Shown here: piece after piece, positions 1-8,600 of the stretch
Layout: each line of letters opens with the position of its first letter
How positions within the stretch are numbered: the first letter of the stretch is position 1
Assembly: GCF_040499845.1 (NCBI RefSeq)
Contig: NZ_CP159342.1
Span: forward strand, 1,116,001 to 1,180,000
DNA: 64,000 nt
Reading direction: 5' to 3'
Source of the DNA: Micromonospora sp. CCTCC AA 2012012
Lineage (GTDB): Bacteria > Actinomycetota > Actinomycetes > Mycobacteriales > Micromonosporaceae
Notes under the pieces: generated by a model
Databases searched by the model: none
Told to the model about the DNA's origin: nothing
Seen by the model: the letters and a program-made list of their open reading frames with translations, nothing else
Position numbers and translations under genes: made by a program

Positions 1-66
1 GACGGCGTTGTCGTCGGCGGCGCCGACTCTGCCCATCGACCCGGTCACGTTGTGTTGGTTGGTCAC
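1..66 (-). CDS. 5' end of an unidentified gene running off the window
   Basis: A GTG at 66-64 on the minus strand opens a reading frame that stays open to the window edge (22 codons visible). An AGGAG-like ribosome site lies about seven bases upstream, which makes the start credible. The visible N-terminus is polar and Gly/Asn rich (TNQHNVTGSMGRVG). It loosely resembles the short N-terminal segments of some actinobacterial conflict-system proteins, but 22 residues cannot identify a family. The product is unknown. Confidence 0.4.
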   Translation of the reverse strand, partial: MTNQHNVTGSMGRVGAADDNAV

Positions 67-225
67 GGCCGCTGCTCCTGGCCGTTATGGCGCGGGATCG
101 CGCGCGAACTCGTCGGCGCTGCGCCGCCACGGCATGCCCATGCCCGTCACCAAGGTCCCCGGCCGCTTCGGACGGAGGTACGCAGCGATAGCTGCGTGCC
201 GCCGGGACGTTGCACCAGCTGCCCA

Positions 226-645
226 CTACGCCGTCAGGACTCTGCTCAGGCCGCGGACGGTGTCGAAGGCCGGGTTGACGTCCCCGGCGTTGGTGTCCTG
301 CCACAGGTCGCGCCATTCGGAATCCGCGGCCATGATCCGGTCGAGGGCCCTCACTGCGAGTACCGCCAGGTCGTCGGGCAGATCGAGCCGGCCGCCGTTC
401 AGCAGGAAGTCCGGCGCGTACGGGGAGGTGATCGGCTGCCCGCCGGGCTGCTGCGCGGCCACGATCGCGGCTGCGGCGATCGCCTCGCAGGCGATGTCGG
501 CGTTCAGGTAGCCGTCCTCGCCAGCGGCTCGGTTCAGTGCCTCGCGGACCAGCACCGGGCGCTTGGCCACGTCGGCGTCGTCGAGGTCACCACACCAGTC
601 AGCAGCGGTGTCGTTGTCGAACGGTCCGCTGTCCCAGGTCCCCAC
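226..645 (-). CDS. DUF4259 domain protein
   Basis: A 139-residue protein of the DUF4259 family, whose function is not known. The family signature is at the very N-terminus: GTWDSGPFDNDTAADWCGDL, followed by helical segments with EALNRAAGEDGYL and a C-terminal ALDRIMAADSEWRDLW stretch. The GTG at 645 is preferred over the ATG at 681 because GGAGG sits four bases upstream of it and because DUF4259 proteins begin directly with the GTWD-type motif. No signal peptide or membrane segment is visible, so it is probably cytoplasmic. It is transcribed away from the rightward gene set that starts at 723 and shows no operon partner in view. Confidence 0.8.
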   Translation of the reverse strand: MGTWDSGPFDNDTAADWCGDLDDADVAKRPVLVREALNRAAGEDGYLNADIACEAIAAAAIVAAQQPGGQPITSPYAPDFLLNGGRLDLPDDLAVLAVRALDRIMAADSEWRDLWQDTNAGDVNPAFDTVRGLSRVLTA

Positions 646-722
646 GAAGCCTCCAAGATCGGTTGCGCGGCATTCTCGCACCGGCCACCGACAGGTTGAA
701 CTAAGGCGGCTATGGTGCGCGG

Positions 723-1160
723 ATGGCGATCGACGGGTCGGGGCCGCGGCGGCCGGGGACGGCAGCGGCCGAGTTCGACGCGTATCTGCGGGAGTTCCGG
801 GCGGGCGGTTATCCGGTGGCCCGGGTCGTCCACGTGGCGTGTGCGCGGTGCGGCGGGTCGGAGTTCGGGGTGCGGGTCGACGACGAAGCCGGCTACGTCG
901 ACCGTACCTGCCACTTGTGCGGTGACCGGTGGGTCATGCTCGATGCCCTTGACGTCGCCGAGGACGCCGATCCCGGTGACGCCGCTTGCCTGTGCGGCGG
1001 TGAGCGGTTCGACGTTGCGGTGGGGTTTGCGCTGCGCGAGGACGGTGAGGTGCGGTGGGTGTCGGTGGCGTTGCGCTGCACCGCGGACGGCGTCATCGGG
1101 GTCTACGCCGATTGGAAAATCGACTACTCGCCCAGCGGTCACCTCATGGCCCGGGTCTGA
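723..1160 (+). CDS. Hypothetical zinc-ribbon protein
   Basis: A 145-residue protein with three short Cys motifs: CARCGG (about residue 40), CHLCGD (about 64) and CLCGG (about 88). Together they suggest one or two structural zinc ribbons. The rest is a mixed alpha/beta domain ending in TADGVIGVYADWKIDY. There is no signal peptide or membrane segment. The gene lies 13 bases upstream of the CbrC-like gene on the same strand, so the two are probably co-transcribed. I do not recognise the family and assign no function; nucleic-acid or protein binding is only a guess from the ribbons. Confidence 0.7.
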   Translation: MAIDGSGPRRPGTAAAEFDAYLREFRAGGYPVARVVHVACARCGGSEFGVRVDDEAGYVDRTCHLCGDRWVMLDALDVAEDADPGDAACLCGGERFDVAVGFALREDGEVRWVSVALRCTADGVIGVYADWKIDYSPSGHLMARV

Positions 1161-1173
1161 CAGGAGTGGTCGA

Positions 1174-1842
1174 GTGCCACAGCCCCGGTTCCGTTACCAC
1201 CCCGATCCGGTCGCGACCGGATCGGCCGTTCCCACGGTTGAGGCGTGCGTACTGTGCGGGATTGCGCGTGGCTGGCGGTACGCCGGGCCGATCTACGGCC
1301 GCCAGGTCGACGTGCTCTGCCTGTACTGCATCGCCTCGGGTGAGGCGGCGCGGGCATTGACGGGCGGCGTCGACTTCCCGTGCATGTTCACCGACGCGAC
1401 CGACGTGCCACCAGGCGTTCCGTTCGCGGTCGTGGAGGAGGTCACGCAACGCACGCCGGGGTTCGTCTCCTGGCAGCAGCCGAGCTGGCTGTATCACTGC
1501 GGCGACGGCGCAGCGTTTCTCGGCGCGGCCGGATACGAGGAGCTACGCGCCCACCCTGATGCGTTGGAGATGATCCGGGACGATCTTCACCGGCTCGGGT
1601 GGCCGGCGGATCAGGCCGAAGCGATGCTGCGGCGGATGGATCGCAGCGGTGAGCCGGCGGCGATCCTGTTTCGGTGCCTGCACTGCGGCGTGCACCTGGC
1701 CTCCTGGGAAATGGTACATGCTGACGTCGAGGCGAGCGTGCAGGTGCTCGGCCCGGGTCATGAGACGACCGTCGGGCGGCACGCCGGAGCTGTCGGCTAC
1801 CGGACATGCCCATACGCGGGCCGCCCCCGCATTCCTGCTTAG
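1174..1842 (+). CDS. CbrC (UPF0167) family protein
   Basis: A 222-residue protein of the CbrC/UPF0167 family. E. coli CbrC is linked to colicin E2 tolerance under CreBC control, but its biochemistry is unknown. Family features visible are the opening PQPRFRYHPDPVATGSA, the zinc-type pair CVLCG with CLYC, the FVSWQQPSWLYHCGD block and the terminal FRCLHCGVHLASW. The GTG at 1174 has AGGAG seven bases upstream and places the family N-terminus correctly; longer in-frame openings would run through the zinc-ribbon gene. About 40 residues follow the usual C-terminal Cys motif, an extension I cannot explain. It probably shares a transcript with the preceding zinc-ribbon gene. Confidence 0.8.
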   Translation: MPQPRFRYHPDPVATGSAVPTVEACVLCGIARGWRYAGPIYGRQVDVLCLYCIASGEAARALTGGVDFPCMFTDATDVPPGVPFAVVEEVTQRTPGFVSWQQPSWLYHCGDGAAFLGAAGYEELRAHPDALEMIRDDLHRLGWPADQAEAMLRRMDRSGEPAAILFRCLHCGVHLASWEMVHADVEASVQVLGPGHETTVGRHAGAVGYRTCPYAGRPRIPA

Positions 1843-1923
1843 GGTGGAACTCCCGAGTAGTTCTACCCCGGGCAGGCACCTGCTCTTGCTAGCCCCACTG
1901 CCCCTCGACCCCTTGGAGGAGCC

Positions 1924-2220
1924 TTGCAGAAAATCGGCTTGGCAGACGCCATCACGGCCCTACGCGAGGAACTGACGACAGCCATCGAGGCAGCCGGAGC
2001 AGAGAATCTGCGGTTCAAGGTCGGCGAGATGAGCGTCGAGTTCGAGATAGCCGTCGAGCGGACGTCAGGTGGGCGAGGTGGGCTGAAGTTCTGGGTTATC
2101 GAGGCCGGGGGTGAACACAGCCACACCGGCACGCGGACCCACCGCATCACCGTGCCCTTGACGCCGGTACGCGTAGACGGGCTCCCTGTTCTTACCGGGG
2201 AGCAGCAGTTGCCGGGCTAG
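1924..2220 (+). CDS. Trypco2 domain protein (trypsin-co-occurring)
   Basis: A 98-residue protein matching the trypsin-co-occurring domain 2 pattern. A helical start (QKIGLADAITALREELTTAI) is followed by a beta-rich half with LRFKVGEMSVEFEIAVE and a GLKFWVIEAGGE segment. Trypco domains were described by comparative genomics in NTP-dependent conflict systems, where they pair with trypsin-like proteases and STAND NTPases. The start is TTG at 1924, supported by a GGAGGA site four bases upstream. The stop is eight bases before the start of the trypsin-STAND-TPR gene, so the two form an operon and a likely functional pair. A role as a regulator or substrate of the protease is inference. Confidence 0.8.
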   Translation: MQKIGLADAITALREELTTAIEAAGAENLRFKVGEMSVEFEIAVERTSGGRGGLKFWVIEAGGEHSHTGTRTHRITVPLTPVRVDGLPVLTGEQQLPG

Positions 2221-2228
2221 ACGCTGCC

Positions 2229-5200
2229 ATGTTCGACTTTCGACGTGCCGTCGAGGTGCTGGTCGTTCCGAAGGTGGAGGATGCCCGGCCGGGATACGGC
2301 TCGGGATTCGGATTGGGTGCCGGCCTCGTCCTCACCTGCGCGCACATCTTTCCCGCGGACAGGGCAGCATACGATGTGGTCCTGCGCGACACGGCCGGCG
2401 CACAGATTCCCGCATCCGTCGCCTGGGTAGCCCGATCAGTCGATCTGGCATTGCTGCGATTGGTTAACCCGACGGCGCTGCCCACATCAACTGTGCCGAT
2501 CCGGGCCCTTCGCCCCGGCACCGGCAGCCGGCTCGACTTTGTGATGTACGGATGGCCTCGCGCTGGTGACGTCGCGGGAGCGGCACTGACGCGGCGCGAG
2601 CCGGTGGAGGTCACTGGAGAGATCCGGCTCGCGGAGTTCGCGGGCACGAAGACGGGTCTGCTGCGGTTGCGGCCCACGGAAAGCTACCCGTCGATGGACG
2701 ACGGGAGCTACTGGCAGGGGATGTCCGGCGCGGCCGTCTTCTGCCAGGGAGCAGTGATTGCCGCCCAGGTTTCCCAGCCCCAACGACCGCTCACTGGCTA
2801 CCTGCACGCCCGACCACTTCTACCCGAAGGTTTGGCCACTCCTGACGACGATGGCATGTCAGGACTTGACCTCCTTGCCGATGCTGGTAGCCGGGTCGAT
2901 CCGCACGCCTTCGTCGAAGACCCGGCCTGGGCCGACACGCTGCAACACCACCGCAATGTCCTCTTCGGTGGTCCGCTACCGGAGGCGCCTGCCCGCCCTG
3001 CCGATCCGCTCCCGTCCTGGTTACTCGATCCACGCAATCACGCAGTCGATTTCATCCCCCCACCTGAGTTCGAAGAGATGCTGCACTGGTGCGTCGACGA
3101 AGTCGCGGAATCCCCGCCCGTGCGGCTGCTGTACGCCCCCGGAGGTACCGGCAAGACGCGCTTCGGCATCGAGCTCGCTGTCACACTGCAGCGCCGGGGT
3201 TGGACAGCAGGAGTCGTTTCCAGCAAGGACACATTCGACAGGCTTGTACAGCATCTCCGGTACGCGACCGATGAGGGAGTTCGGGTCTTCGTGGCCGTCG
3301 ACTACGCCGAGACGGGCATAGATCGGCTGAGGGATCTCCTGACCACGCTGGCGGCGACCCGCTCCGGGGCAGCACGCGTGCTGTTGCTCGCACGGTCCCC
3401 CGGTAGATGGTGGGACGGCTTCGCTGTCGGCACGAGTGCCTACAACATGATGAACCCAGAGCCGTTCACACTCACCACCGTCGAGCTGTCCAACGCCAGC
3501 CAGGTGTTCTCGGCAGCCTACGTCCAGTTCCGCCGAGAGTTGCTCAATAGTGTTGAAAAGCGAGAGGCCCCTGCGCTTCCCGACGTGGTACATCCCCGCG
3601 TCCTCGACCTGCACGCTGCTGCGCTGGCGAAGGTCCTTGACGAACGCCGAGGCACGCACACGCCAGGTCAGGCGGGGCCCCTGGAGTCCGTGCTGGCGCA
3701 CGAGCGGCACTACTGGCGGCTGGCACTGCTGCAAGAAGGGGTCCACCTATCGCCCAATGACCGCCTTCTCGACCGCTTACTAGCCGCACCCACACTGCAC
3801 CCGGCACGGACGTTCGACGATGCACACGACACCATCTCCCGGGTGATGGGCAGTCGAACGTTGTCGTGTCCTACCGAAGACCTCACCCGGCTGCTTGCGG
3901 AGTTGTACCCTCCCGACGACGACAGGCATTACTGGCGAGCGATCGTCCCTGACCGGCTTGGTGAGGCGCTGATCGCCCGTACCATGGCTGCGGCTCCCAC
4001 TGTGGCTATCGCCAGTCGGGAGAGCGCGGAACTCCTGGATGGCGCCGACGTGGAGACGGCAATCCACGCCTTGACCGTTCTGGCGCGGGTCGCGGGATTC
4101 AGCGACCAGGCCTCCGCCGCGGAGACGTCCGTCATCCCGGTGACCGAGGTCATCCAACATTTGCTCCAGCGAGAGCCGGAGGCATTCCTTCCCGCTATCG
4201 TCGTGGTCGCTGAATCGATCGGACATCCGTCGGAGCTGTCGGACCTCGCAGCAGCCAGCGTCCACACTGTTGATCTTGCCACCCTCAACAACACCGCCAG
4301 GCGACTCCCGCCATTCCACACGGGCCTACTCGACCTAGCCGTGACCGTCGAGCGCGAGCGCGTTGCACGGCTCGCGCGGCACATCGACGATAGGGGTACC
4401 AGGAACCAGACCCAAGCACGTGTGGACCTGGCGATCGCCCTGAATAACCTGGCGCTTCGCCTCGCCGCCGTCGGCAAGCAAACAGAGGCGTACGCCCAAG
4501 CGGAGCGGTCGTTACGCATCACCGAGCAGGCGGCTGGCAACCTACCCGAGGTCCGGCTTCTCGCTGCCGAGGCGGCTGCGCTGGACACACAGGCTCGACT
4601 GCTCTCCGCAACAGGCGCCCTTGAACAGGCTGTCCATACCGCCGGAAGAGCCGTCGGCATCTACAGGAAGCTCAGCTCAGATGACCCCGCCAGCTGGGTG
4701 CCCCACCTCGTCACGACCCTGCACAACCTGGGCATTCAACAAGCCTCGTCCGGCCTACACCGCGAAGCGCTGACGACGATCGAGGAAGCTACGTCCCTGT
4801 ACTGCCAGCTCTCGGCCACCTCCGCCCGATGGAAGGGGGAATTGATATCCGCCCTCAACTCACTCGGAGACCTGCTGGCCCAACTGGGACTTCCGGCGGA
4901 AGCACTGACTATCTCCGCCGAAGCCGAGCGACTCGCCCGCGCGAGTGCCGAGGACAGTCCCGCGGTATGGCTGCCGGACCACGCGAGCGCTCTCAACTGG
5001 CTGGCCATACGACTGGCGGCCATGCAACGGTACGAGGAAGCCGCGTCGGCCAGCGCCGAGTCCGTTGAGCTCTTTCGCCGTCTGGTGGACGTGAACCCCG
5101 CCGTCTGGCGAGAGGAACTGGCCACCGCCCTCAACAACCTGGCACTACGGCACAGTGACCTGAACGAGACCCTCCTGGCGCTGGAATGCGCGGAAGAGGC

Positions 5201-5645
5201 CGTACGCATCCGTCGTATCCTCCGGCGGGACGACGCCGTAACGGACACAGTGCGTCTCGCGCAATCCCTGGGGAACCTTGCGAACTGCCTGGCCGCGCGT
5301 GACCGGTACGCAGAGGCGCTGGCAGTCGTCGACGACGCCATTGAGCTGTGCCACGAGCGCCACCGCGCCCGAAGGGGCGGCTCTGCCCTCGATCTGCCGA
5401 TGATGCTGGCGAACCGGAGCGTCTACCTAGCGGCCTTGAACCGGCATCGGGATGCCATGTCGGCCGTCACGGATGCCCTGGGCGCCTTCCGGGCCGCAAC
5501 CGACGACACAGCGGTCACGGCTCCCGAACTGTCGGTCCTACTTCGGACCGCCGGTCACCGGCACCGTGCCCTGGGCTTACCGGAGGAATCAGAGGCCCTC
5601 CTCAACCTGGCCGCACGCATGGAAGCCGGATTTGCCAGTGCGTGA
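2229..5645 (+). CDS. Trypsin-STAND NTPase-TPR conflict protein
   Basis: A 1138-residue predicted immune or self-destruction switch. Domains in order: a trypsin-like serine protease (residues about 5-200) with triad candidates His39 in LTCAHIF, Asp72 in SVDLALL and Ser166 in GMSGAAV; a linker; a STAND-type P-loop NTPase with Walker A YAPGGTGKT (Lys309) and Walker B VRVFVAVDYAE (Asp358); a helical region; and TPR repeats from about residue 730 to the end (recurring ALNNLALRLA-type units). No signal peptide is seen. The known architecture suggests that TPRs sense a ligand, the NTPase oligomerises and the protease fires; here that is inference. It is paired with the trypco2 gene eight bases upstream. 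Its last bases overlap the possible GTG start of the dehydrogenase gene. Its base composition is less GC-rich than that of its neighbours. Confidence 0.85.
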   Translation: MFDFRRAVEVLVVPKVEDARPGYGSGFGLGAGLVLTCAHIFPADRAAYDVVLRDTAGAQIPASVAWVARSVDLALLRLVNPTALPTSTVPIRALRPGTGSRLDFVMYGWPRAGDVAGAALTRREPVEVTGEIRLAEFAGTKTGLLRLRPTESYPSMDDGSYWQGMSGAAVFCQGAVIAAQVSQPQRPLTGYLHARPLLPEGLATPDDDGMSGLDLLADAGSRVDPHAFVEDPAWADTLQHHRNVLFGGPLPEAPARPADPLPSWLLDPRNHAVDFIPPPEFEEMLHWCVDEVAESPPVRLLYAPGGTGKTRFGIELAVTLQRRGWTAGVVSSKDTFDRLVQHLRYATDEGVRVFVAVDYAETGIDRLRDLLTTLAATRSGAARVLLLARSPGRWWDGFAVGTSAYNMMNPEPFTLTTVELSNASQVFSAAYVQFRRELLNSVEKREAPALPDVVHPRVLDLHAAALAKVLDERRGTHTPGQAGPLESVLAHERHYWRLALLQEGVHLSPNDRLLDRLLAAPTLHPARTFDDAHDTISRVMGSRTLSCPTEDLTRLLAELYPPDDDRHYWRAIVPDRLGEALIARTMAAAPTVAIASRESAELLDGADVETAIHALTVLARVAGFSDQASAAETSVIPVTEVIQHLLQREPEAFLPAIVVVAESIGHPSELSDLAAASVHTVDLATLNNTARRLPPFHTGLLDLAVTVERERVARLARHIDDRGTRNQTQARVDLAIALNNLALRLAAVGKQTEAYAQAERSLRITEQAAGNLPEVRLLAAEAAALDTQARLLSATGALEQAVHTAGRAVGIYRKLSSDDPASWVPHLVTTLHNLGIQQASSGLHREALTTIEEATSLYCQLSATSARWKGELISALNSLGDLLAQLGLPAEALTISAEAERLARASAEDSPAVWLPDHASALNWLAIRLAAMQRYEEAASASAESVELFRRLVDVNPAVWREELATALNNLALRHSDLNETLLALECAEEAVRIRRILRRDDAVTDTVRLAQSLGNLANCLAARDRYAEALAVVDDAIELCHERHRARRGGSALDLPMMLANRSVYLAALNRHRDAMSAVTDALGAFRAATDDTAVTAPELSVLLRTAGHRHRALGLPEESEALLNLAARMEAGFASA

Positions 5646-8600
5646 CCCGTCCAATCTTCGGCGCAGCCAGACCCATGCAGCCTCGGAGCCGGTCGACGAC
5701 AGCGAGGTTTCCGCGCCCGAGCCGGCCAACGGCCACACCGTGGCTACCAGCGTCGATGCAATCTATGATCTCGACGTGTACCCCGAAGCGCTCGGCTACG
5801 GCATAGGAGACGCCGAGCCGGACGACCCGGTACCCAACGCGGAGCGCCTGGTCGCCCAGGCGGTTGCGTTGGCCGGTGAGGACCACGACGAGGCGACGCT
5901 GGTGGGTCGCTTCTGGCGGTTCGCACGGGACGAGGAGCTGATCGACTTCACCGCCGAGGAGATGCTGGCGGCGGCCCGGGCCCACCGAGACCTGGCCCAG
6001 CAGCGGGTGCCGGGCGAGCTGAAGCTGCGCATCCACGAGCCCGACGCCGACCAGCACCACACGGTGGTCGAGATCGTCACCGACGACATGCCGTTCCTGG
6101 TCGACTCGGTGACGGCCCTGCTCAACACCCACCACCTCGACGTGCACCTGCTGGTCCACCCGCTGGTGGTGGTCCGCCGGGAGCCACTGGGCCGGCTCAC
6201 CGAGGTCTCCGCCGACATGGAGCCGGACGACGCGATCGCCGGCGACCTGGTCGAGAGCTGGATGCGGGTCGAGATCGACCCGGTCCGGGACCCGGCCGAG
6301 CGGGAGAAGCTCCGCAGGGAGCTCCAGCGGGTGCTCACCGACGTCCGCGAGGCAGTGGAGGACTGGCCGAAGATGCGGCAGCGGGCCCTCGCGCTCGCCG
6401 ACGAGCTGGCCGCCGCCCGGACCTCGGACAACCGCCCGCCGGTGCCGGAGAAGGACATCACCGACTCGGTGGAGCTGTTGCGCTGGCTCGCGTACGACCA
6501 CTTCACGTTCCTCGGCTACCGGGAGTACCGGCTGGTCGATGTGCCGACCCAGCCCGACCGCCGCCGGGCTCGCGCTCCCCGACAAGCAGACTTCGGTGGC
6601 CAGAGCAGCATGGCGGGTAGCAGAGGATTGCAGGCGATCTCCGGCACCGGCCTGGGGGTCCTGCGGTCCGACTCGCCGGAGGCCCGGGCGCTGTCGTCGA
6701 TGACGCCCGAGGCGCAGGAGAAGGTGCTGGAGAAGCGCCTCCTGATCATCACGAAGGCCAACTCGCGGGCCACCGTGCACCGCTCGGCCTACCCCGACTA
6801 CATCGGCTTCAAGATCTTCAACAAGGCCGGCGAGGTGGTCGGGGAGCGGCGCTTCCTGGGCCTCTTCTCCACCGCCGCGTACCGGACCAGCGTGCGGGAG
6901 CTGCCGGTCGCCCGACGCAAGGTCGCCGAGGTGCTGGACCGCTCGGGCCTGAGCACGCGCAGCCACTCCGGCAAGGAACTGCTGCAGATCCTGGAGACCT
7001 ACCCGCGCGACGAGCTGTTCCAGATCAAGACCGACGACCTCTACCACGCGGTGATCGGCGTGCTGCGGATGGCCGGTCGGCGGCAGCTGCGCGTCTTCCT
7101 GCGCCGCGACGCGTACCGGCGGTTCATCTCCTGCCTGATCTACCTGCCCCGGGACCGGTTCACCATCCAGAACCGGCTGCGCATGCAGGACACCCTGCTG
7201 CGCGAGCTGAACGGCGTGGGGGTGGACTACACCACCCGGGTCACCGAGTCGATGCTGGCCCGGGTGCACTTCATCGTCCGGACCGACCCGACCGACCCGC
7301 CAGGGGAGATCGACGCCGACCTGCTCGCCGAGGAGCTGGCCGACGCCACCCGGCTCTGGGCCGACGACTACCAGCTGGTGCTGGCGCGCAAGCTCGGCGA
7401 CGAGCAGGCCAAGTACCTGTTCGCCCGATACGCCGACGCGTTCCCGGAGGGTTACAAGGACGGGCACACGCCGTACGAGGCGATGAAGGACCTGGCCAAG
7501 CTGGAGCTGCTGGAGGAGCCCGGCCAGCTCGAGACGCATCTGTTCCGCAAGCTGGTCGCCCACCGCGCCCCCCGGCTAGGCCAACACCTGGAAGAGGCGG
7601 AATCCGAAGAGCCGATGGACGTCCGGTTCAAGGTCTACCGGTACGGCGAGCCGATGATGCTCTCGGCAGTGCTGCCGGTGCTGCACTCCCTCGGGGTCCG
7701 GGTGGTCGACGAGCACCCGTACGAGGTGGACCGGGTCGACGGCCGGGTCTTCCTGTACGACTTCGGCCTGCGCCTGCCCGAGGGGCACCAGGAGCTGGCC
7801 GAGGTCCGCCCGCACGTGGAGAACGCCTTCGCCGCCGCCTGGCGGGGCGAGGCCGAGGTGGACGGCTTCAACGAGCTGGTGCTGCGGGCCGGGCTCACCT
7901 GGCGGCAGGTGGTGGTGCTGCGGGCGTACGCGAAGTACCTGCGCCAGGCCGGCACGGTCTTCTCCCAGGACTACATGGAGTCGACGTTCATCGCCTACCC
8001 GCAGATCGCCAAGCTGCTGGTCGAGCTCTTCGAGACCCGGCTGGCCCCCGGCTCACAGAGCGCTCAGCAGCGGCGACGGCGGATGGCGGGCTTGGTGGAA
8101 GTCATCGACTCGGAGCTACGCCACGTGGCCAGCACCGACCAGAATCGGATCCTGCGCTCCTACCTGACGTTGATCCAGGCCACCCTGCGGACCAGCTTCT
8201 ACCAGAAGCCGGTCGGCGGGCGACTCAAGTCGTACGTGGCGTTCAAGCTGGACCCGCAGGCGATCCCGGAGCTGCCGGCGCCGCGACCCAAGTTCGAGAT
8301 CTTTGTGTACTCACCCTGCTTCGAGGGCGTACACCTACGCTTCGGGCCCGTGGCCAGCGGCGGTATCCGCTGGTCCGACCGACGCGAGGACTTCCGCACC
8401 GAGGTGCTCGGCCTGGTCAAGGCGCAGATGGTGAAGAACGCCGTGATCGTGCCGGTGGGCGCCAAGGGTGGCTTCGTGCTCAAGCAGAAGCCGGGCGACC
8501 GGGACGAGGCGGTGATCTGCTACAAGGAGTTCGTCGGCGCGCTGCTCGACGTCACCGACAACATCTCCAGCGGCAAGATCGTGCCGCCGGAGGACGTGGT

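Noticed and set aside
5602..7563. Long minus-strand open frame antisense to gdh (over 650 codons)
   Set aside because: It mirrors the high-GC codon pattern of gdh, is rich in Gln/His/Arg low-complexity sequence and has no family motif.
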